Assembly: GCA_017466065.1 (NCBI GenBank)
Contig: JAFTUV010000044.1
Coordinates: forward strand, 1-26,486
Direction of reading: 5' to 3'
Source: Bacteroidaceae bacterium
GTDB lineage: Bacteria > Bacteroidota > Bacteroidia > Bacteroidales > Bacteroidaceae
Length of the DNA: 26,486 nucleotides
A model generated the notes under the pieces. That model saw nothing but the letters and a program-made list of their open reading frames with translations. It was not told where the DNA came from and searched no databases. This document shows, in pieces, positions 18,165-26,002 of this stretch. The first letter of the stretch is position 1; every line of letters starts with the position of its first letter. A program made the translations under genes and the position numbers.

Positions 18165-18198
18165 CAATCGAGGCAGAAATCTGCCTCGATTGTTTTTT
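18165..18198 (+). terminator. Intrinsic terminator of the fbp-purE-ispG operon
   Basis: A perfect 13-bp stem, CAATCGAGGCAGA (18165-18177) with TCTGCCTCGATTG (18180-18192), is followed at once by six T residues (18193-18198). It lies about 20 bases after the ispG stop. Confidence 0.92.
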
Positions 18199-18252
18199 AT
18201 TATAAATTTAAACAACTCCTAAAATCGTTCCCGTTGAACAAAATTGCAACCA

Positions 18253-18282
18253 TTTGTGTTATAATAATATGTATTATATTAA
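18253..18282 (+). promoter_or_regulatory. Weak candidate promoter of the sigma factor gene
   Basis: TTTG (18253-18256) is followed after 18 bases by TATATTAA (18275-18282), a poor match to TAnnTTTG. The whole region up to the start codon is extremely AT-rich, which may itself aid melting or reflect another sigma factor. Confidence 0.3.
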
Positions 18283-18301
18283 AATATAAAATATTATAAC
18301 A

Positions 18302-18805
18302 GTGGATGCTGCAAAATTTAGGAAGGAGCTGCTGGAAGTTCAATCGGAACTGCAACGTTTTGCATATAAATTGACAGCAGATAAAGAAGAGGCGAACGAT
18401 TTATTGCAGGAAACATCGTTGAAAGCGTTGGACAATATGGACAAATATATGCCCGACACCAACTTCAAAGGGTGGGTATATACCATTATGCGCAACATAT
18501 TCATAAACAACTATCGCAAGGTGGTGCGCGACCAGACATTTGTCGACCACACCGATAATCTTTTCCATATGAACCAGTCGCAGGAGTTCGATAGTTATAT
18601 AACCGAGAATAACTACGACAGCAAGGAGATATACAGGGTGGTTCACAGCCTTGCACGCGAATATCGCATCCCCTTTCTTATGCATCTGTCGGGATTCAAA
18701 TATCGCGAAATAGCCGAAAGGCTTGCCCTGCCGCTCGGCACGGTAAAGAGCCGCATCTTCTTTACTCGCCAGCATCTGCAACGAGTGTTGAAGGATTATA
18801 GGTGA
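18302..18805 (+). CDS. ECF-type (sigma-70 family) RNA polymerase sigma factor
   Basis: A 167-residue group 4 sigma factor. Region 2 spans about residues 10-80 (FAYKLTADKEEANDLLQETSL, then GWVYTIMRNIFINNYRK). Region 4, with its helix-turn-helix, is near the C-terminus (FKYREIAERLALPLGTVKSRI). The start is a GTG at 18302; the sequence from there matches the normal family N-terminus and no ATG is nearby. No anti-sigma or FecR-like gene is adjacent, so it looks like one of the stand-alone conserved Bacteroidetes sigma factors rather than a SusC/D-linked one. It has its own leader after the ispG terminator. Confidence 0.92.
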   Translation: MDAAKFRKELLEVQSELQRFAYKLTADKEEANDLLQETSLKALDNMDKYMPDTNFKGWVYTIMRNIFINNYRKVVRDQTFVDHTDNLFHMNQSQEFDSYITENNYDSKEIYRVVHSLAREYRIPFLMHLSGFKYREIAERLALPLGTVKSRIFFTRQHLQRVLKDYR

Positions 18806-18852
18806 ATGCACTCGTTTTTTTGTCACATATTTATCCCTCTTCGCACTTATCG

Positions 18853-18899
18853 TTTCATTATCTTGTTTTTTCTTTGTATCTTCGCATCTTGGATGCGAA
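18853..18899 (+). promoter_or_regulatory. cysS promoter with a start-site hairpin
   Basis: TTTC (18853-18856), 20 bases, then TATCTTCG (18877-18884) resembles the Bacteroidetes promoter. A perfect 8-bp hairpin TTCGCATC/GATGCGAA (18881-18888 and 18892-18899) overlaps the -7 box. The transcript would start within or just after it, 30-40 bases before the cysS ATG. Confidence 0.5.
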
Positions 18900-18928
18900 A
18901 CAGATAACAATAATAAAACAACAGATAT

Positions 18929-20404
18929 ATGGAAAATAAGTTTATGATATACAACACGCTCTCTCGCAAGAAAGAGTTGTTCGAGCCGTTGCACGCGCCC
19001 AATGTGGGGCTCTATGTGTGCGGCCCCACTGTGTACGGCCCTGCTCATTTGGGCCACGCACGCCCCGCCATCACTTTCGATGTGCTGTTCCGTTATTTGC
19101 AGAATTTGGGCTACAAGGTGCGCTATGTTCGCAATATTACCGATGTCGGTCATCTGGAACACGATGCCGATGAGGGCGAGGATAAAATATCGAAAAAAGC
19201 CCGCTTGGAGCAGTTGGAACCTATGGAGGTTGTGCAGCAATATACGCTTCACTATCACAAGGTGATGGAGGCGTTGAATGTGCTTCCCCCCAGCATCGAA
19301 CCGCACGCGTCGGGGCATATAATAGAGCAGATTCAGCTTGTGAAGGAGATAATGGACAACGGCTTTGCCTATGAGAGTCAGGGTTCGGTTTATTTCGATG
19401 TTGCAAAGTATGACAAGGCTCATAACTACGGTATTTTGTCGGGTCGCAATCTCGACGAAGTGCTCAACACCACCCGTGAACTCGACGGACAGAGCGAGAA
19501 GCGCAATCCTGCCGATTTTGCCCTGTGGAAGTGTGCACAGCCCGAACATATAATGCGTTGGCCATCGCCGTGGAGCGACGGCTTCCCCGGCTGGCACTGC
19601 GAGTGCACCGCAATGGGTCGTAAATATCTTGGTGAGCAGTTCGATGTTCACGGCGGAGGAATGGACCTTGTGTTCCCCCACCACGAATGTGAAATTGCGC
19701 AGGGAGTGGCAGCAATGGGCAAGCCTGTGGTGAAATATTGGATGCACAACAATATGATTACCATAAACGGAACCAAAATGGGTAAGTCGCTCGGTAATTT
19801 CATCACTCTCGACGAGTTCTTCACCGGCTCACACAAATTGCTTGCACAGCCCTATTCGGCAATGACAATACGTTTCTTCATCTTGCAGGCACACTACCGC
19901 AGCACGGTCGATTTCAGCAACGATGCATTGCAGGCTGCCGAAAAGGGTATGCAGCGTCTTATGGATGCCTATAAGACGCTATGCGGCCTCACAGCGCAGG
20001 GCACCACAAGCGTGGATGTTGCAGGCTTGCGTGGCAAATGCTACGATGCAATGAACGATGATATGAATACCGCACAGGTTATTTCGCATCTGTTCGATGC
20101 GTCACGCGCCATTAACCAGATTGCCGACAAGAAAGCTACCATAAGCGAAAGTGACCTCGAAGAGCTTAAAGCAACCTTCTCGCTCTTTATGTTCGATATT
20201 CTGGGGCTTAAAGAGGAGCGTGGTTCCGACAGTGCACGCGAGGAGGCATTCGGCAAGGTGGTGGATATGTTGCTCGAACAGCGTCAGGCAGCGAAGGCTG
20301 CAAAAGACTGGGCTACCAGCGACCGCATACGCAACGAGCTTGCCGCCCTCGGCTTTGAGATTAAAGACTCGAAAGATGGTGCAACGTGGAAATTGAACAA
20401 ATGA
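18929..20404 (+). CDS. cysS: Cysteinyl-tRNA synthetase
   Basis: A 491-residue class I synthetase that charges tRNA-Cys. The HIGH-type motif is HLGH (40-43) within [16 protein letters not shown]. The KMSKS-type loop is KMGKS (283-287). Zinc ligands are visible as Cys31, Cys226 (HCECTAMG) and His251/Glu255 ([10 protein letters not shown]), which confer cysteine specificity. The length and C-terminal DALR-type domain are normal. It overlaps the next gene by 4 bases (ATGA). Confidence 0.97.
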   Translation: MENKFMIYNTLSRKKELFEPLHAPNVGLYVCGPTVYGPAHLGHARPAITFDVLFRYLQNLGYKVRYVRNITDVGHLEHDADEGEDKISKKARLEQLEPMEVVQQYTLHYHKVMEALNVLPPSIEPHASGHIIEQIQLVKEIMDNGFAYESQGSVYFDVAKYDKAHNYGILSGRNLDEVLNTTRELDGQSEKRNPADFALWKCAQPEHIMRWPSPWSDGFPGWHCECTAMGRKYLGEQFDVHGGGMDLVFPHHECEIAQGVAAMGKPVVKYWMHNNMITINGTKMGKSLGNFITLDEFFTGSHKLLAQPYSAMTIRFFILQAHYRSTVDFSNDALQAAEKGMQRLMDAYKTLCGLTAQGTTSVDVAGLRGKCYDAMNDDMNTAQVISHLFDASRAINQIADKKATISESDLEELKATFSLFMFDILGLKEERGSDSAREEAFGKVVDMLLEQRQAAKAAKDWATSDRIRNELAALGFEIKDSKDGATWKLNK

Positions 20405-21396
20405 TGATGAAAAGGCTCTTCATCCTTCTTGCATCGGCTCTGTTGCTTGCAGCCTGTGGCGGCTCACCCAAGAAGAGTGAACCGGCAGTGGTGGAAGCGG
20501 CTGCAATAGTGCCTGTTTTCGATGCCGACAGTGCCTACTCCTTTGTGGCTCGTCAGGTAGCCTTTGGGCCGCGTGTGCCCAACAGTGAGGCGCATCGCGC
20601 CTGCGGCGATTACCTCGAAAATAAGCTGCGTGCCTATGGTGCCGATGTTATTGCACAGAATGTAACCCTCACGGCCTATAATGGCGATAAATTGCAAGCG
20701 CGTAACATTGTGGCGCAATTCCAGCCGCAAAACAGGAAACGTGTGATGCTCTGCGCCCATTGGGACAGCCGTCCTTGGGCCGACAGCGACCCCGACAAGG
20801 CCAACCACTACAAACCCATTCTTGGTGCCAACGATGGTGCCAGCGGGGTGGGAGTACTGTTGGAGATTGCCCGCCATCTGTCGGGTGTGCCCACAAGTGT
20901 GGGAGTTGATATAATTCTCTTCGATGCCGAGGATTACGGTCGTCACGAGAACGACCCCTACACAGGTGCAGGTATGGACCACTCTTGGGCATTGGGCTCG
21001 CAATATTGGGCCCGTTTCCCTCATCGGGATAACTACAATGCCCGCTACGGTATTCTGCTCGATATTGTGGGAGCACCCTCATCGACATTCTATCGCGAAG
21101 GCGTTTCCGACTACTATGCTTCGGGTATCGTTGATAAAGTGTGGGCACAAGCGGCAAAAGAGGGCTATGGCAACTATTTCATAAATAAGGAAGGGGGGAT
21201 GGTTACCGACGACCACCTGTATGTGAACGACTTTCTGGGGCTTCCCTGCATCGATATTATAAACTGCGACCGCAACAGCCCCAACGGGTTCGGCCCCTAT
21301 CATCACACGGTTAAAGATAATATGGAGTGGATAGATGCCGCCACACTTAAAGCCGTCGGGCAGACAGTGATGGCTGTGATATACAATGAAAAGTAA
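20401..21396 (+). CDS. Glutaminyl-peptide cyclotransferase-like M28-family lipoprotein
   Basis: A 331-residue exported lipoprotein with a signal peptide ending in LLLAAC (lipidated Cys19). The zinc-hydrolase fold resembles glutaminyl cyclases: GANDGASG (Asp145), FDAEDYG (Glu177) and GPYHHTVKD (His301/302) are the likely metal and catalytic residues, and HWDSRP (His120) is typical. It would form pyroglutamate at N-terminal glutamines of exported proteins. In Bacteroidetes many signal peptidase I products begin with Gln (the Q-rule), making this enzyme important. An aminopeptidase role in the same superfamily is the alternative. Start: ATG 20401 overlaps the cysS stop; ATGs at 20404 and 20407 are also possible. 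The GTG at 20386 is not needed. Confidence 0.88.
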   Translation: MMMKRLFILLASALLLAACGGSPKKSEPAVVEAAAIVPVFDADSAYSFVARQVAFGPRVPNSEAHRACGDYLENKLRAYGADVIAQNVTLTAYNGDKLQARNIVAQFQPQNRKRVMLCAHWDSRPWADSDPDKANHYKPILGANDGASGVGVLLEIARHLSGVPTSVGVDIILFDAEDYGRHENDPYTGAGMDHSWALGSQYWARFPHRDNYNARYGILLDIVGAPSSTFYREGVSDYYASGIVDKVWAQAAKEGYGNYFINKEGGMVTDDHLYVNDFLGLPCIDIINCDRNSPNGFGPYHHTVKDNMEWIDAATLKAVGQTVMAVIYNEK

Positions 21397-21431
21397 TTTT
21401 GGACAATGCAGGGTTTCTTCTATTTGTGTTT

Positions 21432-21533
21432 GTCATTTCGACGACCGGGAGGGAGGAGATGCGTTGTTGAGGGCTTGTCCCGAAAAACTAAAAAAGTTCC
21501 AAGAGAGATTTCTCACACAAGGTTCGAAATGAC
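21432..21533. repeat. Palindromic dispersed intergenic repeat, copy 2
   Basis: It has exact inverted ends GTCATTTCGA (21432-21441) and TCGAAATGAC (21524-21533), and an inner AGATTTCTC (21506-21514), as in copies 1 and 3. The left inner arm is degraded. It fills the gap between the cyclase gene and sufE and carries no gene. Confidence 0.78.
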
Positions 21534-21581
21534 AGATTTCTTGTAATATATATAATTGCTTTAAAAAGTTTCTTCTGAATA

Positions 21582-22007
21582 ATGGCTACTATAAACGAAA
21601 AACAGGACGATATAATTGAAGAGTTCAGTGCCTTTGACGATTGGCTCGACCGTTACCAACTGCTCATAGACCTTGGTAGTGAGCAACCCCCGCTCGACGA
21701 GGAGTATAAAACCGACAACAATCTCATAGAGGGGTGCCAGAGCCGTGTGTGGCTGCAAGCCGATTTTGTCGATGGCAAAATATATTTCCGTGCCGAGAGC
21801 GATGCGCTCATAGTAAAGGGCATTGTGGCACTGCTCATAAAGGTATATTCGGGCCACACTCCCGACGAAATTCTCTCTTCCGACCTCTATTTTGTGGAGG
21901 CTATCGGTCTAAAAGAGCACCTGTCGCCCACGCGCAGCAACGGCCTTCTGTCAATGATTAAGCAGATGCGGCTCTATGCTCTTGCCTTCAAGGCAAAGCA
22001 CGGGTAG
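21582..22007 (+). CDS. sufE: SufE family cysteine desulfuration / Fe-S assembly protein
   Basis: A 141-residue SufE. It accepts persulfide sulfur from SufS and passes it to the SufBCD scaffold. The active-site cysteine lies in EGCQSRVWL (Cys52), and the family C-terminal SNGLLSMIKQMR is present. Length is typical. It stands alone, away from any sufBCDS genes, with a repeat upstream and a strong terminator downstream. IspG in this window is an example of an Fe-S enzyme that would need such assembly. Confidence 0.95.
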   Translation: MATINEKQDDIIEEFSAFDDWLDRYQLLIDLGSEQPPLDEEYKTDNNLIEGCQSRVWLQADFVDGKIYFRAESDALIVKGIVALLIKVYSGHTPDEILSSDLYFVEAIGLKEHLSPTRSNGLLSMIKQMRLYALAFKAKHG

Positions 22008-22032
22008 TGCGTGCTGCTAAAATGCTAATATT

Positions 22033-22070
22033 CAAGGTTGCAAATGTCATTTTTGCAACCTTGTTTTTTT
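22033..22070 (+). terminator. Intrinsic terminator of sufE
   Basis: A 12-bp stem CAAGGTTGCAAA (22033-22044) and TTTGCAACCTTG (22052-22063) with a 7-base loop is followed directly by seven T residues (22064-22070). Confidence 0.93.
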
Positions 22071-22079
22071 GAGGAACTA

Positions 22080-22110
22080 TTGCTTTTAGCCTTTTCGGTG
22101 ATTATATTTG
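22080..22110 (+). promoter_or_regulatory. Promoter of the small-protein pair
   Basis: TTG (22080-22082), 20 bases, then a perfect -7 box TATATTTG (22103-22110). It follows the sufE terminator and points at the ATG at 22149, supporting that ATG as the original start of the first small-protein gene. Confidence 0.65.
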
Positions 22111-22148
22111 CAAATAGTTGCGTGTGCAATTGCATAATATAATAGGCA

Positions 22149-22194
22149 ATGAAATTCAATATCAAAAAAAATCCTTCTCTATGGTTCAATAACC
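22149..22194 (+). other. Displaced 5' end of the first small-protein gene, out of frame after an A8 run
   Basis: ATG 22149 reads MKFNIKKNPSLWF and stops within about 40 codons. If one A is removed from the eight-A run at 22164-22171, the same ATG reads MKFNIKKILLYGSITVYVLF and runs straight into the downstream frame, giving a basic start and a hydrophobic segment. A frameshift mutation, transcriptional slippage or an assembly error would each explain this. Confidence 0.6.
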
Positions 22195-22641
22195 GTGTAT
22201 GTGCTGTTTTTTGTGAAGTTCTGTGTGCTTCCGGGCATCCCCTCACGGTTGTATTTTGCCCTCGATGAGGCTTGGGGCGATACTCCCATTGACAGTGTGC
22301 TCTATATAAATTTTGCCCATATAACTCCTTTCGAATGGGACACAATGTATTATTATGAAAGGCATTATCCTTCTGATAGTATAAATGAAAGGCATAATAA
22401 GAGGCTGGGATTTTCCGATTCGGAAAAGTGCTTTAAATTGGTTTTTACCAAGCAGGGTAAGGTTGTTTATAATATTGAAGAAGAGTTTGTTGCAATTGAT
22501 GAATATCCTGGATACGAATTTACCCTCGATAGTGTAAATTGGCAAGTGAGCAAGGATGAGGCTGTTTTTAGAGTAAGTCGCGATAAAATTCCTTTTTATA
22601 TACACGGAGAAGGATCAAAAACTGACGATATAAAAAAATAG
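22195..22641 (+). CDS. Unknown small membrane-anchored protein, WDT-Y family member 1 (5' end probably frameshifted)
   Basis: I do not recognise a named family. As the frame stands, it opens at a GTG (22195) inside a hydrophobic stretch (VLFFVKFCVLPG) and encodes 148 residues. The original start is more likely ATG 22149 across the A8 run, giving a full N-terminal membrane anchor. The body contains FEWDTMYYYERHYPSD and FKLVFTKQGKVV, which line up with CEWDTLYHYRAYPPSD and CNLVFKQDGEIV in the next gene, so the two are tandem paralogs. The domain probably faces the periplasm. Codon use is more AT-rich than in the housekeeping genes. The next gene follows after 5 bases. Confidence 0.7.
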   Translation: MYVLFFVKFCVLPGIPSRLYFALDEAWGDTPIDSVLYINFAHITPFEWDTMYYYERHYPSDSINERHNKRLGFSDSEKCFKLVFTKQGKVVYNIEEEFVAIDEYPGYEFTLDSVNWQVSKDEAVFRVSRDKIPFYIHGEGSKTDDIKK

Positions 22642-22646
22642 AACCA

Positions 22647-23162
22647 ATGATAGCTTTTCTGCAAAAGGCCCTGAAAATAGTGTTTAAAATTATAAAGTGG
22701 ATTTTAATAATTATTTTGTCGCTGTTCCTCCTTTTAATAATGCTTGTGGCTATAAAGATTTATTGCGATTATAAGGGTAACGACAATACAGTGTCGCGCT
22801 ATCTATATAAGGAGTGGCGCAATAATAACAAAGCCGATACTTTTTTTGTCGACCTTGCCAAAATGAATTGTGAGTGGGATACATTGTATCATTATCGCGC
22901 CTACCCTCCAAGTGATATTGACGAAGTGAATGAGGTACATTTCCTCGGCCTGCATAAAGGTTGTAATCTGGTTTTTAAGCAAGATGGGGAGATTGTTTGC
23001 GAGGATGAGTACTATTGTCCTTGTTGCGAGGTTGAGGGAACTGTGATGATTTCTCCCTATGCAAAGGATTGGAAAATAGACCGTTCATCGGCAAAGTTTC
23101 TGGTGTATAAAACAGTTGGGTTGTTTTATCTGCAAAGAGTCGATAGCCTGCGTGTGCAATAA
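22647..23162 (+). CDS. Unknown small membrane-anchored protein, WDT-Y family member 2
   Basis: A 171-residue protein of unrecognised family. A lysine-rich start (KALKIVFKIIKW) is followed by one strongly hydrophobic helix (about residues 16-40), predicting N-in topology with a domain of about 130 residues outside the inner membrane. The domain has CEWDTLYHYRAYPPSD and CNLVFKQDGEIV, shared with the preceding paralog, plus a cysteine cluster CPCCE absent from it, which could bind metal or form disulfides. It is co-directional with and 5 bases after member 1, and ends 3 bases before the convergent ldcA. Function is unknown. Confidence 0.75.
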   Translation: MIAFLQKALKIVFKIIKWILIIILSLFLLLIMLVAIKIYCDYKGNDNTVSRYLYKEWRNNNKADTFFVDLAKMNCEWDTLYHYRAYPPSDIDEVNEVHFLGLHKGCNLVFKQDGEIVCEDEYYCPCCEVEGTVMISPYAKDWKIDRSSAKFLVYKTVGLFYLQRVDSLRVQ

Positions 23163-23165
23163 TGT

Positions 23166-24065
23166 TTACCCGTTAAAATTTAGTTCGCTCCCACATTCGC
23201 CAATCGAGAGGGTTACTTTGCAACCTTCGATAAGCGGCAGGTTATCCTCGCAATGCCCCACAGGAAAATCGAAACAGACGGGCACGCCATAATCTTTAAT
23301 AATATTATGTATCAGTTCTTGTGTGGTGCTGCCAAAACCCGTGTGTTCCTTCACTCCGTTGAACTGCCCCACGATAAGCCCTTTAATCCTCTGCAACGCC
23401 CCCGACAATTTCAGTTGGTACATAAGCCTTTCCACCCGGTAGGGGAGTTCCCCTGTGTCCTCGATGAATATAATCCTATCCTCTTTGAAAATATCGTAGC
23501 GTGAGCCTGCAAGAGCCGTTACGACCGACAAGTTACCCCCGGCCAATGTGCCTGTGGCGCTGCCATTGATGTTCAGCAGGTGTGCCCCGCTTTTGTAATG
23601 TGGCTTGTTGCCCGCAAGAATATCGAACAATGCTTCGGTGGCAGGGTGGTGGGGGTGCCGGGCAATGTGCCGGCATTGTGGCGCGTGTAGCGATTGTATG
23701 TTACAGGAGAGGCACGCAGCGTGCAGTGCCGAACAGTCGCTCATTCCGATAATCCATTTTGGGTGGCGGGCGATGAGTGGCGATAATTCGTCCAACAGAT
23801 GAACGCAACCGTAACCGCCGTAACTGCAAAGAATGGCCTTAACATTATCATCGGCAAGGAGGGTGGCAAAGTCGCCGGTGCGCTCCTTGCGTGTGCCGCT
23901 GTAATATCCGTTGCGTGTGAGGCAGTGGGGTGCAATAACCACGTTGTACCCCCTTGCGCGCAGAATGGTGGCAGCCTGCTCCACGATGAACGGCTCGCGT
24001 ACGGCACCTGCCGGCGAGGCGATGGCTATTGTGTCGCCTTTTTTCAGTGGCTCGGGAGTGGTCAT
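23166..24065 (-). CDS. ldcA: LD-carboxypeptidase (peptidase S66, LdcA/MccF-like)
   Basis: A 299-residue serine carboxypeptidase that removes the terminal D-Ala from tetrapeptides in peptidoglycan recycling. Catalytic residues are visible: Ser109 in IIGMSDCSAL (the usual GYSD has Met here in place of Tyr), a glutamate in FIEDTGELPYR (around 202), and His271 in VGHCEDNLPL. No signal peptide is seen, so it is cytoplasmic. MccF-type microcin immunity proteins share the fold; the general recycling enzyme is more likely. It is convergent with the small-protein pair and lies 42 bases after a small lipoprotein gene on the same strand. Confidence 0.92.
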   Translation of the reverse strand: MTTPEPLKKGDTIAIASPAGAVREPFIVEQAATILRARGYNVVIAPHCLTRNGYYSGTRKERTGDFATLLADDNVKAILCSYGGYGCVHLLDELSPLIARHPKWIIGMSDCSALHAACLSCNIQSLHAPQCRHIARHPHHPATEALFDILAGNKPHYKSGAHLLNINGSATGTLAGGNLSVVTALAGSRYDIFKEDRIIFIEDTGELPYRVERLMYQLKLSGALQRIKGLIVGQFNGVKEHTGFGSTTQELIHNIIKDYGVPVCFDFPVGHCEDNLPLIEGCKVTLSIGECGSELNFNG

Positions 24066-24107
24066 TGCTTTTTACTGTTATTCCTTTTTTAAGTCCCTTT
24101 GCAAGGG

Positions 24108-24548
24108 TTATTCGTTATATATGTGAACATCCCTCCTCTTGTCCATTATAAACTCCTGCTCAAAAGGGAATTTAGGCCCGTTCTTTACAATGTCGGATGT
24201 AGAAAAGTATGCATCTATACCCGGAATTTCTGTGTATGCCTTTACTGTGTCATTATCAATAAAAAGAATTCTTGTAAAGGTGTCATCTAATGTATAGCTG
24301 CACGTTCCTCTTAATCTGCCCGACATTTTGTATGGCAGTGAATATATCAGGTCCTCATTTTCGTAAGGTTGTATAATGTATATACTGTCATACTCATTTT
24401 CGCAGTATTTTGCAAAAGTGAATGGTTCTTCAATTGTTTGTTTTTTAAGTTGAAGTTCAAGTTTTGGTTCTTTCGGATTACAACCTGTGAATATTAACAT
24501 ACATACAATAAGTATGACAATACTATTCAAGAATTTTGAGTTCCCCAT
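24108..24548 (-). CDS. Unknown small lipoprotein, possible distant WDT-Y family member
   Basis: A 146-residue protein of unrecognised family. The signal peptide ends in LIFTGC (lipidated Cys23), so it is a lipoprotein. The mature part has CENEYDSIYIIQPYENED, which resembles the CEWDTLYHYRAYPPSD motif of the tandem proteins across ldcA, and TRILFIDNDTVKAYTE, which resembles their LVF-x-G-VV segment. The similarity is weak and judged by eye. It is AT-rich. It sits between the U32 gene (65-base gap) and ldcA (42-base gap) on the same strand, possibly in one transcript. Confidence 0.8.
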   Translation of the reverse strand: MGNSKFLNSIVILIVCMLIFTGCNPKEPKLELQLKKQTIEEPFTFAKYCENEYDSIYIIQPYENEDLIYSLPYKMSGRLRGTCSYTLDDTFTRILFIDNDTVKAYTEIPGIDAYFSTSDIVKNGPKFPFEQEFIMDKRRDVHIYNE

Positions 24549-24613
24549 TGTTCGCTGCGTTTATTACTCTATTTAATAATTCTTCTTCGCTCGTTGCGTA
24601 TGAGAATAAACTT

Positions 24614-25864
24614 TCACTCGCAAGCCTTTGTGCTCACAATTTTGTAGAGCTTGTCGGCCGGGCGCACTTTGCCGGGAACCTTGAACGAAACATAAACCCC
24701 TTTGGGCACGGTGTCCACAGGGCCAAGGTCCACGCGAGCCTCTTCAAGGTCAACATACATTGCACCGGTGGTGGGGCCGGTAACAAGCAGCTTGTCGCCC
24801 ACGTTCAGCTCGCTTGCCTCTATGTAGAATTCTCCCACACCCAATTTTGAGAAATATTTTACTCCGCGGCCCACATACACCTTCTTTTCCGTCGCCTGCG
24901 AACCATAGATGTTGCTCCATTCACCAATCTTCTGTCCCAGATAATAACCGTCCCAGAATCCGCGGTTGAACACCGTGGCGAGCCGCTTGTCCCACTCGTC
25001 CTTCTTCTCCTCGGTGAGCGTGCCGGCCAGATAAGCATCGAGGGCCTCGCTGTAACAGCCCGCCACCGTCTGCACATATTCGGGGCCGCGTGCGCGTCCC
25101 TCAATCTTGAACACCCTCACTCCCGCATCGGCCATCTTGTCGATGAAACGAATGGTTTTAAGGTCTTTGGGCGACATAATATATTTGTTGTCAACCTCCA
25201 ATTCAATGTCACTCTCACGGTCCTTAACAATGTAGCCTCGGCGGCACACCTGCATACACTCGCCGCGGTTGGCACTGCGACCAAGCTGGTGGAGCGACAG
25301 GTAACATTTGCCCGAAATTGCCATACACAACGCGCCGTGGCAGAACATCTCAATGCGTATGAGCTCCCCACGCGGGCCACAGATATTCTCGTCGATAATC
25401 ACTTTGTGAATGGCTGCCACCTGCTCCATATTAAGCTCGCGGGCAAGCACCACAACATCGGCAAATTGAGCATAGAACTTCAACGCCTCACTGTTGCTTA
25501 TGTTGAGCTGTGTTGAGAGGTGCACCTCCATTCCCACGCGGTTGCAATACTGCATCACCGCAACATCGGCAGCAATTACAGCCGAAATTCCACTCTCCAC
25601 CGCCGCATCCACAATGCGGTGCATCATCTCAATATCATTTTCGTATATAATGGTGTTTACCGTGAGGTAACTTTTTATGTTGTGTGCATCGCATATCTCG
25701 GCAATCTCGCGCAGGTCGTTAATGGTAAATGCACTCGCCGAGTGGGCACGCATATTCAGGTGCTCAATGCCAAAGTAAATGGAGTTTGCACCCGCCTGTA
25801 TGGCAGCCATAAGACTCTCACGCGACCCTGCAGGGGCCATAATCTCAAAATCGCTTCTCTTCAT
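24614..25864 (-). CDS. U32 family peptidase-like protein (TrhP-like tRNA hydroxylation factor)
   Basis: A 416-residue protein with the U32 signature EMFCHGALCMAISGKC (172-187), followed by conserved cysteines in GECMQVC (Cys203, Cys207). The N-terminal barrel starts with IMAPAGSRESLMAAIQAGANSIYFG. The family was named for a collagenase, but E. coli members of this size (TrhP/YegQ) are needed for prephenate-dependent 5-hydroxyuridine formation in tRNA. Length fits TrhP rather than the longer RlhA, which modifies 23S rRNA. Tandem cysteines suggest an Fe-S cluster. The start ATG 25864 is preceded by a complex structured region. Confidence 0.9.
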   Translation of the reverse strand: MKRSDFEIMAPAGSRESLMAAIQAGANSIYFGIEHLNMRAHSASAFTINDLREIAEICDAHNIKSYLTVNTIIYENDIEMMHRIVDAAVESGISAVIAADVAVMQYCNRVGMEVHLSTQLNISNSEALKFYAQFADVVVLARELNMEQVAAIHKVIIDENICGPRGELIRIEMFCHGALCMAISGKCYLSLHQLGRSANRGECMQVCRRGYIVKDRESDIELEVDNKYIMSPKDLKTIRFIDKMADAGVRVFKIEGRARGPEYVQTVAGCYSEALDAYLAGTLTEEKKDEWDKRLATVFNRGFWDGYYLGQKIGEWSNIYGSQATEKKVYVGRGVKYFSKLGVGEFYIEASELNVGDKLLVTGPTTGAMYVDLEEARVDLGPVDTVPKGVYVSFKVPGKVRPADKLYKIVSTKACE

Positions 25865-25870
25865 AGCTCT

Positions 25871-25908
25871 GTATCGTTTGCCGCGAAGTTACTCAAAAAA
25901 AACGATAC
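25871..25908 (-). promoter_or_regulatory. Inverted repeat enclosing the putative U32 -7 box
   Basis: GTATCGTTT (25871-25879) and AAACGATAC (25900-25908) are exact 9-bp complements with a 20-base spacer. On the minus strand the spacer contains TAACTTCG (25891-25884), similar to the -7 box of the kinase gene, 19 bases before the U32 ATG. The -33 element is not at the normal distance. Confidence 0.45.
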
Positions 25909-25940
25909 AACGGCTATATGTGCGGTAAATATAGCCGTTG
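25896..25940 (-). terminator. Terminator-like hairpin upstream of the U32 gene
   Basis: On the minus strand, CAACGGCTATAT (25940-25929) pairs with ATATAGCCGTTG (25919-25908) across a 9-base loop, then TATCG and a T8 run follow. It could stop read-through from upstream or attenuate U32 transcription. The four bases between stem and T run make it less than ideal. Confidence 0.5.
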
Positions 25941-26002
25941 CAAAGTGTGGGCTTAGCCAATATCTGTTTATCGGCAAGTTATACTCGCCAATTCCGTTGA
26001 AG

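Noticed and set aside
21397..21581. Possible small RNA or gene between the cyclase gene and sufE
   Set aside because: The space is explained by repeat copy 2; no independent promoter-terminator pair is visible.
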